Assembly: GCA_013289065.1 (NCBI GenBank)
Contig: JABDAP010000015.1
Location: 1 to 40,651, forward strand
From: Bacteroidota bacterium
GTDB taxonomy: Bacteria > Bacteroidota > Bacteroidia > Chitinophagales > Chitinophagaceae
Direction: 5' to 3'
Length of the DNA: 40,651 nt
Part shown: positions 33,824 to 40,651 of the stretch, in pieces
How the letters are laid out: each line of letters opens with the position of its first letter
Position numbering within the stretch: position 1 is the stretch's first letter
Notes under the pieces: generated by a model
Told to the model about the DNA's origin: nothing
Databases searched by the model: none
What the model saw: only the letters and a program-made list of their open reading frames with translations
Translations under genes and position numbers: made by a program

Positions 33824-34866
33824 TGCAGATAGGTAAACTTATACTCGGGCCCGGGCATCCAACATTTATTGTGGCAGAAATGTCGGGCAATCACGGCGGA
33901 AGCCTTGAACGCGCCATTGAAATTGTTCGTGCAGCCAAACGTGCGGGAGCAGATGCGATCAAACTGCAGACATATACTGCGGATACCATCACGATAAAAA
34001 GTGACAAAGAAGATTTCACTATTAGCAAAGATTCGCCATGGGCCGCACATAAAAATTTATGGGAGCTGTATAATGAAGCACATACGCCATGGGAATGGCA
34101 CAAAGCATTATTCGATGAAGCAAAAAGATCAGGCATCGAAATTTTTTCCAGCCCGTTCGATGCAACTGCAGTGGATCTGCTTGAAAGCCTGGAGATAAAA
34201 GTTTACAAGATCGCTTCGCCGGAGATCACAAATATCCCTTTGCTTGAAAGAGTTGCCCAAACAGGAAAGCCTGTTATCTTTTCTACAGGTATTGCAGAAC
34301 TCGCCGATATTGAATTGGCATTAACAACACTTCGTAGTGCAGGTGCAAAAGATATTATCATATTAAAATGTACCACATCATATCCTGCACCGGCTGAAGA
34401 ATCAAACCTGCTTACAATAACTGATATCATAAAACGTTTTGGCGTTCTATCCGGCCTGTCCGATCATTCCATCGGCACCGCTGCAGCGCTGGCAACGGTT
34501 GTATTGGGAGGCAGTGTGATCGAAAAACATTTTACACTGGATCATGATGTTGAAACGGTGGATTCTTTTTTCTCATCAGGCGAAAAAGAATTTGCACATA
34601 TGGTTGCTGATATCCGTTTTTTAGAAAAAGCATTGGGTGCCATTAATTATGATATCACGCCAAGTGCATTGCCAAGTATCCGGGGAAGAAGTTCTTTATA
34701 CATCGCTGAAGATATCAAAGCGGGTGAGGCGTTTACTGCATCAAATGTAAAAGCAGTGCGGCCATCATTCGGTCTGCATCCAAAATATTATAAAGCGATC
34801 ATCGGCCGCAAAGCAAAGCGTGACCTGGCCATTGGTGACAGATTAAGCTGGGAGGTTATCGAATGA
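33823..34866 (+). CDS. pseI: PseI: pseudaminic acid synthase
   Basis: PseI condenses phosphoenolpyruvate with 2,4-diacetamido-2,4,6-trideoxy-altropyranose to form pseudaminic acid. The 347-residue enzyme has the NeuB-type barrel start FIVAEMSGNHGGSLERA, DAIKLQTYTADTITI, FSSPFDATAVDLLE, YKIASPEI, GLSDHSIG and IEKHFTLD, then an SAF (antifreeze-like) domain from about residue 285 with SLYIAEDIKAGE and VRPSFGL. MSGNHGGS and the PWAAHKNLWELY region match PseI rather than plain NeuB. A TTG at 33820 is possible; ATG at 33823 gives the TGATG overlap. It is followed at 4 nt overlap by pseG. Confidence 0.92.
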   Translation: MQIGKLILGPGHPTFIVAEMSGNHGGSLERAIEIVRAAKRAGADAIKLQTYTADTITIKSDKEDFTISKDSPWAAHKNLWELYNEAHTPWEWHKALFDEAKRSGIEIFSSPFDATAVDLLESLEIKVYKIASPEITNIPLLERVAQTGKPVIFSTGIAELADIELALTTLRSAGAKDIIILKCTTSYPAPAEESNLLTITDIIKRFGVLSGLSDHSIGTAAALATVVLGGSVIEKHFTLDHDVETVDSFFSSGEKEFAHMVADIRFLEKALGAINYDITPSALPSIRGRSSLYIAEDIKAGEAFTASNVKAVRPSFGLHPKYYKAIIGRKAKRDLAIGDRLSWEVIE

Positions 34867-35729
34867 GTGCACCGGCTTTGATCGAAATATTTTGTGACGG
34901 AAATAAAAAGATAGGCATGGGCCATATCCGCCGTTCTTCAGCGCTTGCGGAAAAATTAAAAGAAGCAAAGATCGATGTTATCATAAGCGGCCTTTCAGAA
35001 GAAGCGAAAAAATTATTACCTGCACAGCCATCGTACAATCGAAAACCGGATGTTGTATTGTTCGATTCTTTGGAAGGGATAGATAACGAATTACAAAAAG
35101 CACAATCAAACAAACAACTCACTATAACGCTGGATTGGTTTGGCGATACGATACCTGATATAAATATCGTGGTGTTTCCACATAGCGAGGTTCGTGCAAA
35201 AAAAGAAAAATATATCGGCTTCGAATATATTATCCTTCGTGAAGAAATTCTTCGGGCTGAAAGACCGGTTGTTACGGATAATAACAAAGTACTGATCTGT
35301 TTAGGCGGCGCCGATCTGTTGAAGCAGAGTTATGATGCAGCCGTTCTTTTAAAAGAACAAGGGTTTGATATAACACTTGTTCAAGGGCCGTTGGCAAAAA
35401 ATATTCCGGATGATGGGATCCGTAAACTGGTCGACCCATCCGATTTCCCATCACTGCTCGCAAACTGTGACTGGGCGGTTACCAATGGCGCCGGTTGTTT
35501 TTTTGAAGCGATGTATCTGGGAAAAGCGGCTTTTGTTTTGCCACAAACAGGCCTTGAAATGCGCATCGCAGTTTTTGCACAGAAGGAAAATGCTGTATTA
35601 GGAATTGGTATGGATCAGCTTCGCGGATTTAGCTATGCTGAGATCAAAGAAACATCAGCAAAAGGAGCAGCGCTTGTTAATGGCGGCGGACTTGATCGTG
35701 TAACAGCCATCATTAAAAATTTATTATGA
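34863..35729 (+). CDS. pseG: PseG: UDP-diacetamido-altrosamine hydrolase
   Basis: PseG removes UDP from the UDP-sugar to give the free sugar for PseI. The 288-residue GT28-like hydrolase begins IEIFCDGNKKIGMGHIRRS, with the catalytic His21 in the GMGH motif, and has VLICLGGADLL and NGAGCFFEAMYLGK in the UDP-binding part. Its length is on the short side of the family but complete. The start overlaps the pseI stop by 4 nt and its stop overlaps the ATP-grasp start. PseG does not by itself show which acyl groups are on the sugar. Confidence 0.9.
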   Translation: MSAPALIEIFCDGNKKIGMGHIRRSSALAEKLKEAKIDVIISGLSEEAKKLLPAQPSYNRKPDVVLFDSLEGIDNELQKAQSNKQLTITLDWFGDTIPDINIVVFPHSEVRAKKEKYIGFEYIILREEILRAERPVVTDNNKVLICLGGADLLKQSYDAAVLLKEQGFDITLVQGPLAKNIPDDGIRKLVDPSDFPSLLANCDWAVTNGAGCFFEAMYLGKAAFVLPQTGLEMRIAVFAQKENAVLGIGMDQLRGFSYAEIKETSAKGAALVNGGGLDRVTAIIKNLL

Positions 35730-36940
35730 GCAGGGAGGAAAGATGGCTGATTGCAGTTACCGCCGGGCGTTGGCAAAAACACGGTATCCGCGAGGCAAAG
35801 AAAGCAGGAATAAAAATACTGGCAATAGATTCTGATCCAAATGCAGAAGGTTTTACAGAAGCCGATCAAACTCTCTGCATGAATTTTGCAGATCATGGGC
35901 TTGTGATCGACGCATTGAAAAAATTCAATATTGTTTTTAGTGGTGCGGTTAGTTTTTGCTCAGAAGTGGGTATGATGCTTGCTGCCAATATCCGCGAAGC
36001 ATTTGATCTTCCCGGCCCACGGCGTGAACTGTGTGAAAAATTGCTGGATAAAGCGGTTCAAAGAAATATATGGAAAGAAAAAAATGTACCCGGCCCATCG
36101 ATGTATAAGCTGTTTCATAATGCTTCCGGAACAGTAGAGGAATTGAAAAAATTCGACCTCCCGTTTATCATCAAACCAATCGATTCTTCCGGGAGCCGGG
36201 GTGTTGCAAAAATAGAATCGGTTACAGATGATCTTGTTGCTGTAGTTACAAATGCTTTCAGGTTCTCAACTTCAGGAAAGATCATCGCAGAATCATATAT
36301 GGATGGAACTGAATTTACAGTGGAGGTTTTTGTTGTTACAGGGAAAGTATATGTGCTCGCTGTAACAGAAAAGAAAAAAGTTGCCGGAACACGTGGCACG
36401 GTGGCAAAAGAACTTGCTACACCCGACAGACCAAAAAATAGTATTCAAAAAATTGAACAGGCTGTTATAGATGCATTTACTGCGCTTGGTTATACCGATG
36501 GACCGGGACACGCTGAAATAATTTTAATGAAAGATGATAGTGTTGGCGTGGTGGAAGTTGCCGGACGCGGCGGTGGATTTATGGTCTTCGATAAATTAGT
36601 ACCCTGTGCAAGTGGTATAAATATTGCGCGTTTAACAGCTCTGCAAGCTGTCGGACTTCCGGTTGAAGAAATAAAAATAAAAACAGCAGCTGTTGTATTG
36701 CGTTTTTTTCCTTCCAGTCCGGGTGTATTGCAGGCGATCAGTGGATTTGATGCGGCTAATCTTATTAAAGGTGTTGAAGCCGCTCCTTTTGTTGAACTGG
36801 GTGAACGTTTTGATAAAGCAAAAGCAGATGGCGACAGGCTTGGTTATATATTAAGTACAGCGGCAACCCCTGCAGAAGCACAACAACTGGCCGATGAAGC
36901 AGAGAGTAAAATATTTTTCGACATAAAAGATATACAATGA
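35726..36940 (+). CDS. ATP-grasp ligase of unknown substrate
   Basis: A 404-residue ATP-grasp protein. After an N-terminal dinucleotide-like domain (WLIAVTAGRWQKHGIREAKKAGIKILAIDSDP), the ATP-grasp fold shows FIIKPIDSSGSRGVAKIES (glycine-rich loop), IIAESYMDGTEFTVEVF and GPGHAEIILMKDDSVGVVEVAGRGGG, with the last holding metal-binding Glu. Family members join a carboxylate to an amine using ATP. In this place it could form an amide on the sugar or on a small precursor. The biological substrate is not clear. Its start overlaps pseG and its stop overlaps the hydrolase gene, each by 4 nt. Confidence 0.8.
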   Translation: MSREERWLIAVTAGRWQKHGIREAKKAGIKILAIDSDPNAEGFTEADQTLCMNFADHGLVIDALKKFNIVFSGAVSFCSEVGMMLAANIREAFDLPGPRRELCEKLLDKAVQRNIWKEKNVPGPSMYKLFHNASGTVEELKKFDLPFIIKPIDSSGSRGVAKIESVTDDLVAVVTNAFRFSTSGKIIAESYMDGTEFTVEVFVVTGKVYVLAVTEKKKVAGTRGTVAKELATPDRPKNSIQKIEQAVIDAFTALGYTDGPGHAEIILMKDDSVGVVEVAGRGGGFMVFDKLVPCASGINIARLTALQAVGLPVEEIKIKTAAVVLRFFPSSPGVLQAISGFDAANLIKGVEAAPFVELGERFDKAKADGDRLGYILSTAATPAEAQQLADEAESKIFFDIKDIQ

Positions 36941-37707
36941 TAATTGATGCACACCTGCATCTGGATGTACATGTTGACGGCACGGCTGCCGGCGCTGCTG
37001 CAGAACTGGATAAACAGCTGGCAGAAGCAGGTATTTCACGTGCAATTGTTTTGCATTTGCAGACACAGCCATGGACTTCAAAAGAAGTGGCGGATGCGAT
37101 TGCAGAATATCCCCGGCTGCATGGATTTATCAATGTGCATCCTTATCATTCGGCATGCGAAAGCGAACTGAAGGAAGGAATTGAAACGCTGAATTATATC
37201 GGCCTCAAATTACATCCGCGTTTGCAGGAATTTGCTATCGATGATAACAGAACAATTCAATTGGTTCGGAAAGCAGGCGAGATGAATATTCCTGTGCTGA
37301 TCGATGCATTCCCCGATGGCACACATTTGATGCAGGGTTTTTCGCCGGTGAAATATGCAATGCTCGCGAGAGAATGTCCGGGTACAAATTTTATCTGGGC
37401 GCATATGGGCGGACATTATGTATTGGATTTTATGATGCTTGCAAAACGCCTGCCCAATGTGTGGATGGATCTTTCCTATTCACTTTTATATTATCAAAAC
37501 AGCGCTGTTACCGATAACCTGGTATATGCAATGCGCAGCATGAAGTTTGAACATATTTTTTATGGATCGGATTATCCCGACAGGCCGATCGCCGAATCAC
37601 TGAACAGTTCGGTAAAGATCTTGCAAGAGAAAGGAGTGGGTGATGATGAATTAAATAAGATCATGTCAAAGAATGCTGTTAACTTTTTTAAATGGAACGA
37701 TTTGTGA
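36937..37707 (+). CDS. Metal-dependent amidohydrolase-2-like TIM-barrel hydrolase
   Basis: A 256-residue amidohydrolase-superfamily protein. Metal-type residues are DAHLH (His6 and His8), the later WAHMGGHY (His156) and GSDYPD (Asp212); GLKLHP (about 89-94) is also typical. The position that in related proteins often carries a His after strand four reads LIDAFPDG, with Asp123. Such enzymes cleave C-N, C-O or C-C bonds of small acids. It follows the ATP-grasp gene by a 4-nt overlap and may act on its product, as ligase and hydrolase of one pathway. No specific substrate can be named. Confidence 0.75.
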   Translation: MIIDAHLHLDVHVDGTAAGAAAELDKQLAEAGISRAIVLHLQTQPWTSKEVADAIAEYPRLHGFINVHPYHSACESELKEGIETLNYIGLKLHPRLQEFAIDDNRTIQLVRKAGEMNIPVLIDAFPDGTHLMQGFSPVKYAMLARECPGTNFIWAHMGGHYVLDFMMLAKRLPNVWMDLSYSLLYYQNSAVTDNLVYAMRSMKFEHIFYGSDYPDRPIAESLNSSVKILQEKGVGDDELNKIMSKNAVNFFKWNDL

Positions 37708-38330
37708 GCAGGATCGATATGGATAAAACGGCGGCGTTGTACAATACCCGGTTTGACGAGTTCGGCCGTGATATTAAAACGGTTGGCTGGGGTAATGAAG
37801 CGGATCAACGGCTGCGGTTTGATGTATTGTTCCGCGGATTGGACCCGAAAGGGAAAACGATATTGGATGTGGGTTGCGGCCTTGCCGGCCTTATTCCTTA
37901 CTTAGAAGAAAAAACGAATAACGATTTTCAATACATTGGAATTGATATTGCAGAAAAATTAATTGAAGATGCGCAAAAACAATATTCGAAACCGGGAAGA
38001 TCTTTTTTCACCGGCGATATTTTTTCAGTTGATCTTCCGGTGATCGATATAGCTGTATTATCCGGCGCCTTGTCATTCAAAACAGAAAATATAGAAGCAT
38101 ATGCATATGAAACCATGTCGAAAATGTTTTCGTTGTGCAAGGAAGCTGCCTGCCTGAATTTCATGAGTAAGTATGCAGATTTTGAAGCAGAGAAGAATCA
38201 ACATTATCAACCCGAAACGGTTTTTGCAAAAGCAAAAGAACTTTCTAAAATGGTGAACCTGCTGCACGATTATCCGTTATATGAATTCACTGTCCAGTTA
38301 TTCAAAAAAAAATCCGACAAAACTTCTTAA
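37692..38330 (+). CDS. SAM-dependent methyltransferase
   Basis: A class I methyltransferase of 212 residues from the ATG at 37692, which overlaps the hydrolase gene by 16 nt. An inner ATG at 37719 would give 203 residues, with GCAGGATC just before it as a possible ribosome binding site, and is equally plausible. The SAM-binding ILDVGCGLAGLIPYLEE (about 57-73) and YIGIDIAEKLIEDA are clear. Fit and length suggest a small-molecule enzyme, for example an O- or N-methyltransferase for the sugar acid or its acyl group. The acceptor is unknown. Confidence 0.8.
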   Translation: MERFVSRIDMDKTAALYNTRFDEFGRDIKTVGWGNEADQRLRFDVLFRGLDPKGKTILDVGCGLAGLIPYLEEKTNNDFQYIGIDIAEKLIEDAQKQYSKPGRSFFTGDIFSVDLPVIDIAVLSGALSFKTENIEAYAYETMSKMFSLCKEAACLNFMSKYADFEAEKNQHYQPETVFAKAKELSKMVNLLHDYPLYEFTVQLFKKKSDKTS

Positions 38331-38340
38331 ATAAATTTTT

Positions 38341-39051
38341 ATGAGCCAGGCTTCTACAATAATCGACTTCTGTATTTCAAACCGTGTTTCTACAACTGAA
38401 GTGGCGGATGCATTGGGTAAATCGGGTGTTGTGCCGAAAGTACAACCCATTAGCCCCAACAAATTCTGCGTGGGCCCGGTGCGTGCTGTTTTTACAGCGA
38501 ACGATTCGAACTATGCGGTTCATGACCAGATACGCGATGTGCAAAAAGGAGAAGTGGTGATCATCTTCGCGCACAATTGTAATGACCGTGCGATCATCGG
38601 CGATCTTATTTCAAAATATATTTTATTGTACAAAGGCGCCGCAGCGATCGTGGTACTGGGATTGGTGCGGGATGCGGCAAGGCTGCGCCGCGAAGGCTAT
38701 GCGATCTGGTCGGAAGGCGTTACGCCGCTCGGCTGTTTTAATACCCCCGCCGGCCCTTTCCCGGAAGAGATCAAAAAAAATATTTTACAATCTTTCGAAG
38801 GCGGTGTGGCCGTTTGCGATGATGGCGGTGTTACGGTAATTCCAAAAGCTTCGCTAACAGAAGATACACTTAACCGCTTGAACCGGATAGAAATGCAGGA
38901 AGATATCTGGTTCTTTTGTCTCGATACACTGAAATGGGACACAAAAAAGATCGTGTGCGATAAAGCATATTTAACCGAGCAGGGGCTCTTATCAAGCGTT
39001 CATATCGAACAGTTGAAAGAGTTGTATAAATCACTTGATGATACTAAATAA
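38341..39051 (+). CDS. RraA-family aldolase-like protein
   Basis: The 236-residue protein matches the RraA/HMG aldolase-like fold. It shows RVSTTEVADALGKSG, GPVRAVFT, AIIGDLISKYILLYKGAAAIVVLGLVRD (the metal- and pyruvate-site region) and GGVTVIPKASL. Members of this fold cleave pyruvate-containing hydroxy acids, such as 4-hydroxy-4-methyl-2-oxoglutarate, while true RraA binds RNase E. In an operon with two PEP-using synthases, an aldolase on a related keto acid is more likely than RNase control. Gap 10 nt before, 20 nt after. Confidence 0.78.
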   Translation: MSQASTIIDFCISNRVSTTEVADALGKSGVVPKVQPISPNKFCVGPVRAVFTANDSNYAVHDQIRDVQKGEVVIIFAHNCNDRAIIGDLISKYILLYKGAAAIVVLGLVRDAARLRREGYAIWSEGVTPLGCFNTPAGPFPEEIKKNILQSFEGGVAVCDDGGVTVIPKASLTEDTLNRLNRIEMQEDIWFFCLDTLKWDTKKIVCDKAYLTEQGLLSSVHIEQLKELYKSLDDTK

Positions 39052-39071
39052 TATCAATCTTAAAACAACCA

Positions 39072-40058
39072 ATGCAAACAGAGATCATTGCTGAAATAGC
39101 ACAGGGATATGAAGGCAACCCCAAGCTGGCTGAGCTGCTGGTGAAAGGAGCCATTGTTGCTAATGCAGACTCGGTAAAACTGCAACTTGTTTTTGCCGAT
39201 GAATTATGCGTGCCAACTTATCCATACTATGCTCTTTTCAAATCGCTTGAGATGGAGGAAAACGTTTGGAAAAATTTAGTAAAGATGGTGCATGATGCAG
39301 GAAAGAAAATATATTTTGATGTGTATGGCCCGCACAGTATCGAACTCGCACATACCCTTGGCGCCGATGCCGTGAAAATATCCACCACTGATTTTTATAA
39401 TACTGCGTTGATCAAAAATGCTTTCAAAAAATTCAATAAAGTATTTGTCTCAACCGGTGGTGTCCCGGTAGAAGATATCGATGAATTAATGCACACAAAT
39501 GGCCTGCCGCAACACATCACACTCATGCATGGTTTCCAGGCAGAGCCTACGGTTGCGGAAGATAATAACCTGAAACGGATCGTTACACTGCAGCAACGGT
39601 ATCCGAAAGCGAACATTGGTTTTATGGATCATTCATTGGGCTCATCGGAAGAAGCATTTCATTTACCATTGATCGCATTGGGCCTCGGGGTAAGCTGCAT
39701 AGAAAAACATATTACACTGGATTATAGTTTAGAGATCGAAGATTATATTTCTGCATTAAGTGTGGATCGTTTTGGTGCATTCGTAAAAACGATACGGATG
39801 ATAGAGCCATCACTCGGCAGCAGCGAATTAACGCTTACAGCAAAAGAAACCGATTATAAAAAACGCGCAGGTAAACTTGCCGTTGCCAAACATCATCTCG
39901 AAAAAGGAACAGTGATTACAGCTTCAGATATCGAAATGAAAAGAGTAAGCACTACGCCTTTGGAAGATCATTTTCCAAGATCAGAGAATGTTGTTGGTAA
40001 AACTTTGCTGACGGCACTGGAAAAAGACCAGCCATTTCAAACAAGTAATGTGCGATGA
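39072..40058 (+). CDS. Second NeuB-like sugar-acid synthase
   Basis: A 328-residue NeuB-like PEP-dependent synthase with a C-terminal SAF domain (from about residue 268; VAKHHLEKGTVITASDIEMKRV). The barrel has EIIAEIAQGYEGNPKLAE, DSVKLQLVFADELCVP, GADAVKISTTDFYNTALI, FMDHSLGSSEEA and IEKHITLDYSLEIEDYISAL. It differs strongly from pseI and lacks the usual IGxNHxG beginning, with AEIAQGYEG in its place. It should condense PEP with an aldehyde or sugar, but its acceptor may be unusual. It comes directly before the cytidylyltransferase (4-nt overlap), a typical synthase-activation pair. Confidence 0.85.
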   Translation: MQTEIIAEIAQGYEGNPKLAELLVKGAIVANADSVKLQLVFADELCVPTYPYYALFKSLEMEENVWKNLVKMVHDAGKKIYFDVYGPHSIELAHTLGADAVKISTTDFYNTALIKNAFKKFNKVFVSTGGVPVEDIDELMHTNGLPQHITLMHGFQAEPTVAEDNNLKRIVTLQQRYPKANIGFMDHSLGSSEEAFHLPLIALGLGVSCIEKHITLDYSLEIEDYISALSVDRFGAFVKTIRMIEPSLGSSELTLTAKETDYKKRAGKLAVAKHHLEKGTVITASDIEMKRVSTTPLEDHFPRSENVVGKTLLTALEKDQPFQTSNVR

Positions 40059-40651
40059 GAAAATTAGTTGCCTGCCTGGCCTGCCGTAACCATGGAACAC
40101 GTTTGTACGGAAAGCCATTACAGAATCTTGATATCGAAAAACGGTTAACGGTTCTGGAATACATGATCGCTGCTGTAAAAACATACGGCGCCGTATCATC
40201 TATTGTAATTGGTATCAGCGAGGGCGATGAGAACCTGGTATTCAGAGAGATCGCTGCAAAAAATGGAATTGATTTTATTGTTGGCAGTGAAGAAGATGTT
40301 TTGCAAAGGCTGATACAATGTTGCGTGAAAGCAAATGGTACAGATATTTTCAGGCTCACAACCGAATCGCCGTTTACGTATTTTGAAGCGATAGACCAGG
40401 CATGGAACGAACACGTTTCAAGCAACCGCGATCTTACCGCATTGGATCAGCTGCCCGATGGCTCGGGTTTTGAAATGATCAGGCTGGATGCATATAAACA
40501 TTCATGGGAAAAAGGAGAAGCCAGGCACCGCTCAGAACTTTGTTCCTTATATATCCGCGAACACAAAGAAGATTTTACGATCGGTTATATAGATGTTCCG
40601 CAGGAGATCCGGAGAACAGATATACGGCTAACGATAGATTATCCGGAAGAT
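40055..40651 (+). CDS. SpsF-like cytidylyltransferase, truncated by window end
   Basis: A partial gene of 199 codons running off the right edge. It starts MRKLVACLACRNHGTRLYGKPL, matching the nucleotide-binding start of CMP-sugar-acid synthetases of the SpsF type (related to KdsB and PseF). It has LTVLEYMIAAVKTYG, GSEEDVLQRLIQCC and the final LTIDYPED, which is a typical SpsF pattern. It should activate a keto-deoxy sugar acid with CTP. The start overlaps the NeuB-like stop by 4 nt. The usual catalytic region seems mostly present, but the C terminus is not visible. Confidence 0.85.
   Translation, partial: MRKLVACLACRNHGTRLYGKPLQNLDIEKRLTVLEYMIAAVKTYGAVSSIVIGISEGDENLVFREIAAKNGIDFIVGSEEDVLQRLIQCCVKANGTDIFRLTTESPFTYFEAIDQAWNEHVSSNRDLTALDQLPDGSGFEMIRLDAYKHSWEKGEARHRSELCSLYIREHKEDFTIGYIDVPQEIRRTDIRLTIDYPED

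Noticed and set aside
38341..39051. RNase E inhibitor RraA
   Set aside because: The operon context and aldolase-like residues suit a metabolic enzyme of the same fold.

Overview
The window looks like a chromosomal piece of a Bacteroidota genome, most likely family Chitinophagaceae or a close relative. The clues are type IX secretion/gliding genes (gldJ, porU, porV), a SusC/Oar-like TonB receptor, an S9B dipeptidyl peptidase, many lipoproteins, weak ribosome binding sites, a good match to the Bacteroidota promoter (TTG, 17 nt, TAAATTTG) and numerous AT-rich palindromes between genes. The family assignment is inference from gene content. No tRNA, rRNA, CRISPR array, transposase or prophage structure was seen.

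Layout. 1-11.7 kb holds mostly solitary envelope and secreted-protein genes: a TIGR03118-type lipoprotein, a small lipoprotein, a DPP-IV-like peptidase, an ORF6N-domain gene set among palindromic repeats, an LpxR-like outer-membrane protein, a divergent pair of sorbosone/glucose-dehydrogenase-like propeller proteins, a metallophosphoesterase and a VIT1/CCC1-type transporter. Two thiamine-pyrophosphate riboswitch-like elements lie here. One is near canonical, with its own terminator and no gene downstream (9594-9719, +). The other is divergent and sits with a terminator in the leader of a dehydrogenase-like gene (about 7947-8090, -). 11.9-15.2 kb is one large TonB receptor. 15.4-24.5 kb holds a DUF983 gene, murF and gldJ on the minus strand, then porU, porV and ispF on the plus strand. 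This is a type IX secretion and cell-wall block.

24.7-40.65 kb is the most interesting part: 16 tightly packed plus-strand genes, many with 1-4 nt stop/start overlaps, behind one visible promoter, running off the right edge. Three genes are recognisable pseudaminic acid enzymes (PseC, PseI and PseG). The usual PseB (dehydratase) and PseH (N-acetyltransferase) are not in the window. Between pseC and pseG lie an FkbH-like protein and a dedicated acyl carrier protein, the type of pair that loads glyceryl or similar units on a carrier, plus a membrane acyltransferase. The locus also holds an aldo/keto reductase, a glutamate-semialdehyde-type aminotransferase, an ATP-grasp ligase, a metal-dependent hydrolase, a methyltransferase, an RraA-type aldolase, a second NeuB-like synthase and a truncated SpsF-like cytidylyltransferase. 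An ABC flippase of PglK type starts the run. My reading is a locus for one or two modified nonulosonic acids with an unusual acyl group, made for a surface glycan or for glycosylated secreted proteins. The product is not known from the sequence and no glycosyltransferase is visible in the window.
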